Source of the DNA: Pseudotamlana agarivorans
GTDB lineage: Bacteria > Bacteroidota > Bacteroidia > Flavobacteriales > Flavobacteriaceae
Direction: 5' to 3'
Length of the DNA: 64,000 nt
Assembly (NCBI RefSeq): GCF_001642835.1
Contig: NZ_LXEI01000002.1
Location: 549,320 to 613,319 of the forward strand
This document shows positions 54,620 to 63,765 of the stretch, piece after piece. Each line of letters begins with the position of its first letter. The first letter of the stretch is position 1. The notes beneath the pieces are model-generated. The model had not been told where the DNA came from. It ran no database searches and saw only the letters and a program-made list of their open reading frames with translations. The translations under genes and the position numbers were made by a program.

Positions 54620-55780
54620 TTATAGTTTATGAAAGGCAACTTGTAGGCTATCGAAACCTACTTTACGATTAAACTCGTCTAAATCTTCAATATTCTCTTT
54701 TGCATCGGTAATCTGCATGCAACCCACTTTTTGAGTGAGTGTATTTAATAAAATACGTAAAATTTGACGGGCATGTGTGGCTCCTAAGCAATTGTGTGTC
54801 CCGAAACCGAAAGCGACATGCGGATTCACTTTACGGTCTAATACTACTTCGTTAGGGTTCTCGAATACGCGTTCGTCTCGGTTGGCAGAAGCCCAACACA
54901 TGGAAATACGGCTTTGTGCTTTTATGGCATGCTCGCACACTTGCGTGTCTTCTGTAACGACACGTCCCATTTGGGTTAACGGAGAGTAATAACGCAGTAG
55001 TTCTTCAATTGCCGAGTTAAGATGTTCTGGTTGGTCACGTAATTGTTGTAAAGCCTGAGGGTTATCGGCAAAATAAGCTATGGTGTTGGTTATGGCATTA
55101 ATTACCGTATCTCTTCCGCCTGCGAAGGTTAAAATGAGTACGCCTTTAACTTCTTCTTTAGTTAATGATTTACCATCTATTTCGGAAGCTAATAATTTTG
55201 AATATAAATCGACTCCCGGATTAGCGATGGCTTTATCGATTTGCGCATCAATATAGTCATATAAAATATTCGCTTTGTCGCCATCTAAAGCCGTGTCTTC
55301 ACTTCTAAATACGTGCGTTCCCCATGAAATCCAAAGTTCCGATTCTTCAAATGGAATATTGAGTAATAGGGTTAGAGCGCGTGATTGTAATTTTAGAGCA
55401 AATTCTGAAACGACTTCCATGCTCCCTTTTGTAAGGGCTTCATCTACAATGATACTGATAATATCAGTTAGTTTTTCTTGGTATTCTTCTTCTAACGGAC
55501 GCTTAAACCAAGGTTCTACAAGATCTCGATAGCTTTTGTGTTGTGGAGGATCGACTTCAAACGGAATTTGGCGTGTATCACGAATATGTACCTCCGAGGG
55601 TACTACAATTCTGCCTATTTCGTCACCTCCCGATTGAAAAGTTTTCCAGTTGTGGGCACATTTTCTAACGTCTTTATGACCTAGAATCATGGTTACAGGA
55701 TCGTTCTGATCGTTCATAGTTCCAAAGCCTTTAGTTTCTCTGGCTTCTTTAAACGGATCGTCTATATTGCTTTTTTTCAT
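54620..55780 (-). CDS. Cytochrome P450, likely 6-O-methyl-D-galactose demethylase (CYP236A-like)
   Basis: A 386-residue soluble bacterial P450. I-helix AGGRDT (220-225), ExxR motif Glu260-Arg263 in EELLRY, and heme ligand Cys331 in FGFGTHNCLGATHAR. Porphyran contains 6-O-methyl-D-galactose, and flavobacterial P450s of this type, with the same ferredoxin and reductase, are known to demethylate that sugar to galactose and formaldehyde. Location among GH16, GH117 and sulfatase genes supports this. It is the first gene of its operon; an AraC regulator is divergent 200 bases away. The substrate assignment is inference from family and context. Confidence 0.9.
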   Translation of the reverse strand: MKKSNIDDPFKEARETKGFGTMNDQNDPVTMILGHKDVRKCAHNWKTFQSGGDEIGRIVVPSEVHIRDTRQIPFEVDPPQHKSYRDLVEPWFKRPLEEEYQEKLTDIISIIVDEALTKGSMEVVSEFALKLQSRALTLLLNIPFEESELWISWGTHVFRSEDTALDGDKANILYDYIDAQIDKAIANPGVDLYSKLLASEIDGKSLTKEEVKGVLILTFAGGRDTVINAITNTIAYFADNPQALQQLRDQPEHLNSAIEELLRYYSPLTQMGRVVTEDTQVCEHAIKAQSRISMCWASANRDERVFENPNEVVLDRKVNPHVAFGFGTHNCLGATHARQILRILLNTLTQKVGCMQITDAKENIEDLDEFNRKVGFDSLQVAFHKL

Positions 55781-55953
55781 GGTTTAATACTTTCATTCAA
55801 ACGTTGTGGTTGTGGCAAAATTGAATAAAAAGGCGAAACGGAGATTAATCAGAATTAGCTATTTAAGTACTTATTTTGACTTGTAAATATGTAAATAGAT
55901 TAAAAACACTTCAATTAAGGTATGTAAAATATGTTTTTATGCTTTAAGTTGAT

Positions 55954-55961
55954 TAATTTTG
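55954..55961 (+). promoter_or_regulatory. TAnnTTTG -7 box for the AraC gene
   Basis: TAATTTTG fits the Bacteroidota consensus, 20 bases before the proposed TTG start at 55982. It supports that unusual start with a short leader. Confidence 0.45.
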
Positions 55962-55981
55962 AAGTTTAAAAAGTCAGTGAT

Positions 55982-56836
55982 TTGAAAGCCCAGTTTGAAA
56001 AAATACCTAAGATTCAGAATACATCGGTACACGCCTTTGTTTATGATGGCGCTACTTTTACGGCACCTTGGCATTTTCATCCAGAATTTGAACTTACATT
56101 CATAGAAAAAGGAGAGGGAATCCGTTATGTTGCCAATAGTGTCGAGCCCTTTACGCCTGGCGACATGGTACTTTTAGGTAGTAATTTGCCGCATTGTTGG
56201 AAGGAGGATTTGGTTGATGATAACGGGGTTAAATCCCTGGTGTTTCAATGGGATGACCATTTGTTAGGTGAAAATTGGATTGAGAAAAAGGAGTTTTACA
56301 ATATTAAAGAATTGCTGATAAGATCGGCACGTGGTATAAAATTTAGTCCGATGTTAAGCCCTAAATTTCACAGTGATTTAAATCGTATTATAAATTTACC
56401 GCCTTTTGAAAAACTCATGGCTTTTGTAGGTGTGCTTCAGAAATTGGCTTTAACAACAGATTACCATTTTTTAGGTAATGAGCATTTTGCAAGTGATTTA
56501 AACACGAAAACCAACGCTAGGATCGATAAGGTTTATAATTACATTCACAACCATTACAGTAATAAAATTGTTCTGCACGATGTGGCCAATTTGGTGTCTA
56601 TGGGAGAAGAAGCTTTTTGTCGTTTTTTTAAAAAATCACTAAACAAATCGTTATTTGCTTTTATTAATGAATACCGGGTTACCATGGTATGCAAACAGTT
56701 AATTGAAACCAATAAGCAAGTCAAACAAATAGCTTATAACTGTGGTTTTGAAAGTTTACCGTTTTTCTATAAGCAGTTTCAGAAATATAAGGGCTGTTCT
56801 CCACTGAGCTTTAGGAAACATTATCGGAAGTTATAG
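55982..56836 (+). CDS. AraC-family transcriptional regulator (TTG start)
   Basis: A 284-residue regulator with an N-terminal cupin (TFTAPWHFHPEFELTFIEKGEG, PGDMVLLGSNLPHCW) and two C-terminal helix-turn-helix units (NKIVLHDVANLVSMGEEAFCRFFKKSLN; VKQIAYNCGFESLPFFYKQFQKYKGCSPLSFRKHY). There is no ATG before the cupin; in-frame upstream codons reach a stop at 55967, so TTG at 55982 is the only reasonable start. It is divergent from the P450 operon and upstream of GH28, and probably controls one or both in response to a sugar. Ligand unknown. Confidence 0.88.
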   Translation: MKAQFEKIPKIQNTSVHAFVYDGATFTAPWHFHPEFELTFIEKGEGIRYVANSVEPFTPGDMVLLGSNLPHCWKEDLVDDNGVKSLVFQWDDHLLGENWIEKKEFYNIKELLIRSARGIKFSPMLSPKFHSDLNRIINLPPFEKLMAFVGVLQKLALTTDYHFLGNEHFASDLNTKTNARIDKVYNYIHNHYSNKIVLHDVANLVSMGEEAFCRFFKKSLNKSLFAFINEYRVTMVCKQLIETNKQVKQIAYNCGFESLPFFYKQFQKYKGCSPLSFRKHYRKL

Positions 56837-57022
56837 AAAGATTACCTAATAATATTTAGAGGTGTCTTTATTGTTGGTTTATTAAATGGTTAGTCAGAGA
56901 TTCAATTAATTTGAAAGAATCGTTGAATTTTTTTAATTCTATTTTTACTTATGAATTTCTGGGTTAAATCTGACTATTTCAGGACCAATGTTATAAATTT
57001 AAAATTCTAAAATAAATATTCC

Positions 57023-58363
57023 ATGAAAATTGGATCACTACCATCATATTTGAAACATTGTATTTTTTTCCTATTCATCGCATCTGTTGTGAATGGGCAG
57101 CAGAATAAAAATCAGTTTCCCGATGGCACAGTGATTTCTAAATGGTTTAGTGATTCTTCTAAGCTTAAGTTGAATGATTTAGGTAAACCTTATAAAATAA
57201 CAGATTACGGTGTGTTGCTTGATAGTACCGTTGTTCAAACGATAAAAATTCAAGCTGTTATAGATTTAGCGTCTAAAAATGGAGGAGGTGTTGTTATCAT
57301 TCCTAATGGTGTTTTTTTAAGTGGCGCCTTATTTTTTAAACCTAAAACACATCTCTATCTAGAAAAAGATGCCGTTTTGAAGGGATCAGATCTTATTGAA
57401 AATTATCCTATCATGCCATCACGAATGGAGGGGCAAAATATAAATTATTTTCCAGCATTGGTAAACGCTTATGGCGTAGATAACTTTTCAATTTCAGGAA
57501 AAGGTACGATTAATGGTAATGGTTTAAATTACTGGAAAGCTTTTTGGAAAAGGAGGGAGGAGAACCCTAAATGTACCAATCTCGAAGTTTCGAGACCGCG
57601 TTTAGTTTTTATTTGGAACTCCAATAATGTGCAACTTCAGGATGTTAAATTAATTAACGCAGGTTTTTGGACTAGCCATTATTATCAATGTGATTATATA
57701 AAATTATTAGACCTATATATTTATTCTCCAGATAAACCTGTAAAAGCTCCTAGTACAGATGCTATTGATTTAGATGTGTGTAATAATGTATTAATAAAAG
57801 GTTGTTATATGTCGGTTAATGATGATGCCATTGCCCTAAAAGGAGGAAAAGGGCCTTATGCAGAAACTACAGCAGGTAACGGGGTTAACTCTAATGTTAT
57901 TATAGAAGATTGTGAGTTTGGATATTGCTCATCGGCCTTAACTCATGGTAGTGAAGCCATTCATAACCGAAATATTATCATGAGAAATTGCAAAGTCGAT
58001 GGTGCTTTACGATTACTTTGGTTAAAAATGAGGCCTGATACTCCGCAGCTTTATGAATATATTTTAGTAGAAAACATTAAGGGACATGTGAATAAAGGTT
58101 TAGAAGTTTACCAGTGGAAACAATTTTTTGATTTGGATGGACGTATGGATCCTCCTTTGTCTACTGGAGAACATATTACCATGCGCCATTTAGATCTAAC
58201 TTGCGAACGTTTTTTTGCAGTAGATGCTTACCACCATATTAAACTGAAAAATTTCACTTTCGAGGATTCTAAAATTTCATCTAAAGATGCCAACATTAAA
58301 AAAAGACTAGTTGACGGTATTCACTTTAATAATGTTACCATAAATAATCACCTGGTTCGCTAG
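57023..58363 (+). CDS. GH28 family (polygalacturonase-like) glycoside hydrolase
   Basis: A 446-residue secreted right-handed beta-helix enzyme with signal peptide (LFIASVVNGQ). The four GH28 regions are recognisable but altered: STDAIDLDVC (for NTDG), SVNDDAIALKGG (for the catalytic DD pair, kept), SSALTHGSE (for GHG) and RLLWLKM (for RIK). The catalytic aspartates are present, so an active enzyme is likely, but the substrate is probably not plain homogalacturonan. It follows the AraC gene by 186 bases. No other pectin genes are near, so it may act on another alpha-linked galactan or uronic acid part of algal wall material. Confidence 0.85.
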   Translation: MKIGSLPSYLKHCIFFLFIASVVNGQQNKNQFPDGTVISKWFSDSSKLKLNDLGKPYKITDYGVLLDSTVVQTIKIQAVIDLASKNGGGVVIIPNGVFLSGALFFKPKTHLYLEKDAVLKGSDLIENYPIMPSRMEGQNINYFPALVNAYGVDNFSISGKGTINGNGLNYWKAFWKRREENPKCTNLEVSRPRLVFIWNSNNVQLQDVKLINAGFWTSHYYQCDYIKLLDLYIYSPDKPVKAPSTDAIDLDVCNNVLIKGCYMSVNDDAIALKGGKGPYAETTAGNGVNSNVIIEDCEFGYCSSALTHGSEAIHNRNIIMRNCKVDGALRLLWLKMRPDTPQLYEYILVENIKGHVNKGLEVYQWKQFFDLDGRMDPPLSTGEHITMRHLDLTCERFFAVDAYHHIKLKNFTFEDSKISSKDANIKKRLVDGIHFNNVTINNHLVR

Positions 58364-58441
58364 GTCATGATATCACTATAACCCCATGTGATTAAAGGTT
58401 TACGTTTTGATAAGTGGCTATTTTAAATCATTAAAATGAAA

Positions 58442-58846
58442 TTACATATCATCGTTTACTTCAATCCAATAACCATTAAGGTCTTGAAAGTAGACTTGTT
58501 TTATTCCATCTTTTCTGATATAGTCCTTATTTGGTGTATCAATCCAATCGGAGTAATCGATTTTCAACTTTTCTAAATGTGTTATAAAAGCTTCAATATT
58601 AGTTGTCGCCAAAGCAAAATGAACGGCTTTATTGGTTTTTATTTCAGCATCTGGACGGGGAATGAGGTGAAGTTGTTTGCCTTCACCTAGCAATAACCAT
58701 CTTGTTTTGGAGTTTGAAGCTGTATTCTTAATTTCTTGAAGATCCAGAACTTTTTTATAAAATTCGACAGATTTATCGACATCTTTTACAGAAAGTGCTA
58801 TATGGTTTATTGAAAAGGTAAACATTTGAAGCGCTTGCATATTCAT
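58442..58846 (-). CDS. VOC/glyoxalase-superfamily protein
   Basis: A 134-residue single-domain vicinal oxygen chelate protein: INHIALSVKDVDKSVEFYKKVLDL, HFALATTNIEAFITHLEKLKI and the C-terminal metal ligand in GYWIEVND. Metal-binding His and Glu positions are kept. It could be a lactoylglutathione-lyase-type or dioxygenase-like enzyme; nothing in the neighbourhood fixes the substrate. A second start 12 bases downstream (58834) is possible. Confidence 0.82.
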   Translation of the reverse strand: MNMQALQMFTFSINHIALSVKDVDKSVEFYKKVLDLQEIKNTASNSKTRWLLLGEGKQLHLIPRPDAEIKTNKAVHFALATTNIEAFITHLEKLKIDYSDWIDTPNKDYIRKDGIKQVYFQDLNGYWIEVNDDM

Positions 58847-59090
58847 TTTTAATTTATCTCGATTTTTTTTGGAAAGGTTTACTACTCAAAATATTACTTT
58901 AAATTGATACCATGCCAAAATTACTATGTTGTAATATAAGCTTAGCGGTTAATCAATTATTGTTTCTATAAAACCTTTATTAGCATTTTCACTTTGATTA
59001 AATACAATAATATCATTATTAAGTAAAGTGAAAAGTCATGATTGTAAGTGCTGTTGAATAATTTCGCTATTAGAAAACCGTCTTGTAATT

Positions 59091-61565
59091 TTAATTTATG
59101 TTGGTTTTAATTATTTTACGAGTTATATTAATGTTATCTGATGTTATAAATTTTATAAAATAAATTCCTTTGGAAAGGTGGGATAAATCAATTTCATTAT
59201 TGATAAAGGAATTATGGCTAAAATGAATTTTGCCTAAAGTATCGTATACTTCTATTTTAATGATAGGTTTATTGTCGGAAGATTTCCATTGCAACTTGTT
59301 TGAGAATGGTACAGGAAAAACTTTAAAATTTGAGTCTTGTGAATTGTCATTGTCAATTAATGAAAGCGTTGATGAATTAAGATAAAATCCAGCTTTTTTT
59401 ACAAAATAATAGCTAGTGATGATATCAAATTTATTATCGTTATTGATGTCATCTAAAATAATATCCCGATCTAAACTTAATAAATAACCAACATTGTCAA
59501 TTAGCATCATAGATCCAAAACCTGAATTGTCATTCAGGTAATAAAACACCTTTTCATCACCACCCTCGCTTGACGATTCATTATGAACGCATACTAAATC
59601 TTTATACCCGTTATTATCAATATCTTCAAAAGAAAATTCTGTTACGCCACTATTACTGTCTATAGGAATTATGGTTGAGGAAAAAGTACCATTATTATTT
59701 TTAATCCAATAGATTCCCATATTACCACTTTTGTATCCTCCAGAAATAATATCTAAATACCCATCATTGTCAACATCTTCTAAAGCTATAGGGTCAGTTG
59801 TAATTGATTCCATAATTAGAATATTGGTAAAATTCCCAAGACCATCATTTTTCAATAGGTATATCCGTGAGTAATTTTTTGAGCTTACAATGATGTCAAT
59901 ATCACCATCACGGTCTATATCGCCAGCTGTATATTTATTTGGAATAAAGCCGTATGTGTTGTCGGTGAAAACAGACAAATCTCCAAAAGTTAAATCACCA
60001 TTGTTTTTTATCCAAGCAATTTTATTAATTCTGTCAATGGGATCATAAAACCTAACAAGTATATCTTTATGAGTATCACCATCTATATCCTCTAAAATTA
60101 TATTACCATCTATGTTACCATAGGCATAATCATTACTAACAAAAGTAGCATTACCATTATTTAAAAACACTTCTATAGTGCCATATTTAAGTCCAATGAT
60201 GTCTTTATCACCATCAGAATCTAAATCAGAAATATTTACATCCATAAACGATTCACTTTCACCGGATGAGGAAATAAGTTTGTAGGAACTATAGTTAGCA
60301 TTACCATGGTTTTCAAACCAAATAATGTCTTTACAGCTTAAAATAATATCTTTAAAACCATTATTATTTAAGTCTGCGGATTTAATATCTCTTGGAACCC
60401 CAAAATAATAATTTATGATGGTTTCTTTAAAATCATTTCCTGAATTATGATTTTTAAATAATGAGACCTTTGATGAATCATAAGAAGTTGATATAATATC
60501 ATTACTTTTATCGTTGTCAATATCATCTATAATAAATGCTTTAGGGTTACTAATATTGTCTGTGATTAAAAGCTTATTGCTGAAACTACCCTTCCCTAAA
60601 TTTTTATACCAACTTAAATTATCATTGGTCCAAAAGGAAACCACAATATCTTTAATCCCATCGTTATCTATATCTTTTACGTGTATTTCATATGGTTCTT
60701 GAATGGTATCATCAATAATAACGGCATTGTTACTGTCAAAAGTTAGTCCGTTTTGATTGATTATATATCTTACATTATCTGTACTGTAACTGTTTGCTGT
60801 AATGATATCTAAAAAACCATCCTCATTTACGTCCAGAAAATCTATAGCAGTTCCATTATCAGAGCCACCAGTAATTCGTTTTCTAGTATCATAAGTATTG
60901 TTACCTAGATTTTTCGCCCAATATATTGAGCCATCATCGTGACTTGAAACAATATCTAGAAGGTAATCATTGTTTAAATCAGCAGTTTTAATTTTTACTG
61001 TTCCATAAACGCCATTATAGATAGTTACTGGGTTTTGAAAATTGCCTGCAGTTAAATTTTCAAATAATATTACAGTTTCATCCTGTCCGCCTGTAAGAAT
61101 ATCCAAATCACCATCATTATCTATATCGGAAACATTTATTGTAAGTGGACCATTAATTGTATTTGAAATAATAATTTCATTTGAGAAAACACCATTGCCT
61201 AAGTTTTCAAACCAAACAATTTTATCTTGAGCGCTACTACTTGTTGCTATTATATCTTCTAAACCATCATTATTTAAATCTCCATGAGCAATGCAACTTG
61301 GGATGTCTATGGCCTGAGATGAAATTATTTGACGTTGAAAATGAGAAAAATCACCTAACACATTCTTGTACCACATTATCGTATCGTCATAAGAAGTTAC
61401 GACTAAATCCTTATAATTGTCATTATCCAAATCAACCAATAACAATGAAGTTGATATTGTTGCGGTATGTGTTTCATCAACTAAAATAGCTTCATCATCA
61501 AAGTGTATTTGGGCAAACGTTACACAGGAAAAAAAAAAGAATAAAAGTGTAAATGTTTTTGTCAT
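59091..61565 (-). CDS. Secreted FG-GAP/VCBS beta-propeller protein with type IX secretion tail
   Basis: An 824-residue protein: signal peptide (LLFFFFSCVTFAQ), about a dozen FG-GAP/VCBS repeats with calcium loops (DLDNDNYKDL, DLNNDGLEDI, DIDNDGDLDI, DVNEDGFLDI, DIDGDTHKDI, DIDRDGDIDI, DVDNDGYLDI), and a T9SS sorting domain at about 745-824 (FKVFPVPFSNKLQW, LSHLSKGIYFIKF). No enzyme motif is seen. It is probably a cell-surface or secreted binding/adhesion protein. Unlike the FG-GAP protein at 32103 it has no UnbV or Big domains. Confidence 0.88.
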   Translation of the reverse strand: MTKTFTLLFFFFSCVTFAQIHFDDEAILVDETHTATISTSLLLVDLDNDNYKDLVVTSYDDTIMWYKNVLGDFSHFQRQIISSQAIDIPSCIAHGDLNNDGLEDIIATSSSAQDKIVWFENLGNGVFSNEIIISNTINGPLTINVSDIDNDGDLDILTGGQDETVILFENLTAGNFQNPVTIYNGVYGTVKIKTADLNNDYLLDIVSSHDDGSIYWAKNLGNNTYDTRKRITGGSDNGTAIDFLDVNEDGFLDIITANSYSTDNVRYIINQNGLTFDSNNAVIIDDTIQEPYEIHVKDIDNDGIKDIVVSFWTNDNLSWYKNLGKGSFSNKLLITDNISNPKAFIIDDIDNDKSNDIISTSYDSSKVSLFKNHNSGNDFKETIINYYFGVPRDIKSADLNNNGFKDIILSCKDIIWFENHGNANYSSYKLISSSGESESFMDVNISDLDSDGDKDIIGLKYGTIEVFLNNGNATFVSNDYAYGNIDGNIILEDIDGDTHKDILVRFYDPIDRINKIAWIKNNGDLTFGDLSVFTDNTYGFIPNKYTAGDIDRDGDIDIIVSSKNYSRIYLLKNDGLGNFTNILIMESITTDPIALEDVDNDGYLDIISGGYKSGNMGIYWIKNNNGTFSSTIIPIDSNSGVTEFSFEDIDNNGYKDLVCVHNESSSEGGDEKVFYYLNDNSGFGSMMLIDNVGYLLSLDRDIILDDINNDNKFDIITSYYFVKKAGFYLNSSTLSLIDNDNSQDSNFKVFPVPFSNKLQWKSSDNKPIIKIEVYDTLGKIHFSHNSFINNEIDLSHLSKGIYFIKFITSDNINITRKIIKTNIN

Positions 61566-61965
61566 ATTTGAGGTTTAATTGGCAAGCCTTGAATTATAGC
61601 TACTATTGAAAATTGAATTTTAGATCTAAATTTTTAATTCTCTTTTATTTTTTGAGCGCTAAAGATAAGTTTAATCTTATGTCGTTATATAAATTAAGTG
61701 CATTTTTTTACCCGACTGAACACATTATTGTTTTATTTATAATTATGTAGCCTTTATTCAGGACAGGTCAAAATTGGTGGCAACGGCTCTAATATACGTA
61801 GTGCGGGATTACAAGACTCTTCACTATCAAACCGCTACGTTGTCTATTAATTGCTATAATGTTCAAATTAACCAAACCGCCCCGCATTACGTATATTAAT
61901 TGTTAGTAATCGTTTTATTCGGTTCTTAAGCTATATAAATACCTAAATACTCTTAGAAGTATTTA
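61566..61965. other. Intergenic region holding an inverted-repeat element
   Basis: A 400-base gap between the FG-GAP gene start and the sulfatase stop. The main feature is the 125-bp inverted-repeat element at 61781-61905. No gene is seen. Confidence 0.6.
61781..61905. repeat. Long inverted-repeat element (attC-like or MITE-like shape)
   Basis: AATATACGTAGTGCGGG (61791-61807) and CCCGCATTACGTATATT (61881-61897) are reverse complements at 16 of 17 positions, with AAC (61782-61784) outside the left arm and GTT (61902-61904) outside the right arm. The interior of about 73 bases is non-coding. Size and AAC/GTT ends recall integron attC sites, but the flanking bases do not fit the RYYYAAC/GTTRRRY consensus, so a small non-autonomous mobile repeat is as likely. 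Confidence 0.55.
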
Positions 61966-63663
61966 TTATTCACTTCCATATGCTCTTTGAAATGCTTTAT
62001 CATATATTCCTTTGTGATCAACCACGCCATTTTCTTTTACATATGCATTATACGCTTCAATGAGTTCTTTTCTTTTGTCAGGGTATTGATTAGATAAATC
62101 ATTGATTTCAGAAGGATCTTTCTCCATATTATATAATTGCCAATCTCCGTTGCCAAAAGGAGCTACAAGACGCAGTATTTTCCAATCACCTTTGATGTAG
62201 GCTTTCATTTCAAACAATTCATACCCAATGCCTTTATTGCGCTGCTTCTGCTTTTCGCTTCCATCCAATACGGTTTTGAAAGATTCGCCAATAGGTGTTT
62301 TTACAGTTGTTCCGTTTACTTCCTTTGGATACTCAATACCTGCATAATCAAGAAGCGTTGGCATAATATCTGTCACATGGAGTAAGCTGTTGTTTATGCC
62401 TTGGTTTGCACTTTTGCCCAAAGGTTTTACAATCAATGGTGATTTTATACCACCTTCCGAAGTAAAGCTTTTAAACATTCTGAAATTAGCAGAAGATGCC
62501 TGTGCCCATCCTGCACCCATATCGATAAAGGAGTTGGGCAAGCCTCTATTTTCTAATTCGTTATTGAAGGTAGCTAAGTATTTGCCATCTGCATTACCAG
62601 GATAGGTTGTGGCAGGTGCACCATTTGCTCCATTATCCGAGAAGAACAAAATGATGGTATTGTCATAGAGGTTATTTGCTTTTAAATAATCGGTCAATCG
62701 CCCTACGAATACATCTATATAATCTACCATAGCGGCATAGACTTCCATGTCTCGAGCCTTTTCTTTTTTCGATTGTTCATCCAAAGTCTCCCAAGGTTGC
62801 ACCATTACATTGTGACTTAACTCTTCTTGTGCAACATCTTCCGAGATAATCCCTTTTTCTAATAAGCCTTTAACGCGTTCCTTACGAAGTTCATCCCAAC
62901 CTTTGTCATAGCGTCCTTTGTATTTCGCGATATATTCTGCTGGTGCATGCAGCGGGTCGTGTGGAGCGGTAAATGACAAATAGGCCAAAAATGGTTTTTC
63001 GGCTGTTTTGTTTTTATCAATGAAATGTATAATGGAATCCGTATAGTTTTTGGTAGAATAGAAATCTTCAGGAAGTGTAGTTACCCGCTTACCATTGCGT
63101 CTATAAGTAACAGTGGTTTCAGCACCTAATGCTCGCATATCATTCCAATGGCTCGCTGCACCTTCGGCAAAGGAAAAAGTTTCCTTAAACCCTCTGGCAA
63201 AAGGGCTTTGGTCATCAGTTTCACCTAAATGCCATTTGCCTGACAAATAAGTATTATAGCCTCTTGCAGCTAAAACCTCAGGTAAGGTAGCCACTTGATT
63301 AGAAAGATGACCAGCATAACCAGGTAATCCTTCAATTGTGGGGTAAATGGATTCGCTCATAACTCCAAGTCCCGCCACATGATTGTCATTACCAGACATT
63401 AATGAAGAGCGTGTAGGAGAGCAGGTCGGTAAAACATGAAAATTGGTAAACTGCATACCTTCCTCGGCTAATGCATCTAATGTTGGTGTATTGATTTCAC
63501 CGCCAAAAGCTCCTATGTCTGTGTAACCCAAATCATCTGCGACAATAATCAGGAAATTTGGAGTGTTAGTTATTGATGTTCCCTTTTGTTCACTATTTTG
63601 CCTGTTATTACATGCTGTCAGAAATACTAAAAGAATTCCTAAAACTTGAATTTTAGTCTTCAT
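61966..63663 (-). CDS. Family S1 sulfatase lipoprotein (arylsulfatase type)
   Basis: A 565-residue sulfatase with lipobox TAC (Cys18). Formylglycine Cys81 lies in CSPTRSSLMSG. Metal-site motifs: IVADDLGYTDIGAFGG, SGKWHLG, FFSDNGANG. The pattern NDNHVAGLGVMSE after the active site and the long insert near 250-320 resemble the large arylsulfatase branch and differ from the sulfatases at 13773 and 16666. The gene stands alone between an inverted-repeat element and an insertion-sequence end, so it may have been added separately to the locus. Substrate unknown. Confidence 0.92.
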   Translation of the reverse strand: MKTKIQVLGILLVFLTACNNRQNSEQKGTSITNTPNFLIIVADDLGYTDIGAFGGEINTPTLDALAEEGMQFTNFHVLPTCSPTRSSLMSGNDNHVAGLGVMSESIYPTIEGLPGYAGHLSNQVATLPEVLAARGYNTYLSGKWHLGETDDQSPFARGFKETFSFAEGAASHWNDMRALGAETTVTYRRNGKRVTTLPEDFYSTKNYTDSIIHFIDKNKTAEKPFLAYLSFTAPHDPLHAPAEYIAKYKGRYDKGWDELRKERVKGLLEKGIISEDVAQEELSHNVMVQPWETLDEQSKKEKARDMEVYAAMVDYIDVFVGRLTDYLKANNLYDNTIILFFSDNGANGAPATTYPGNADGKYLATFNNELENRGLPNSFIDMGAGWAQASSANFRMFKSFTSEGGIKSPLIVKPLGKSANQGINNSLLHVTDIMPTLLDYAGIEYPKEVNGTTVKTPIGESFKTVLDGSEKQKQRNKGIGYELFEMKAYIKGDWKILRLVAPFGNGDWQLYNMEKDPSEINDLSNQYPDKRKELIEAYNAYVKENGVVDHKGIYDKAFQRAYGSE

Positions 63664-63765
63664 AATGCTTTATTTTAAAAAATGCTAACAATAAATTTAG
63701 CAAAAATTATGTTATTTTTTTTAAAGATAGATAATCTAATCCCCCTATCTATTCTTTCCATGTCT

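Noticed and set aside
61757..61765. TTCAGGACA as the matching other end of the IS at 63766
   Set aside because: Only about nine bases match, no transposase lies on the side where such an element would have to be, and the orientation would put the sulfatase outside, not inside, an element.
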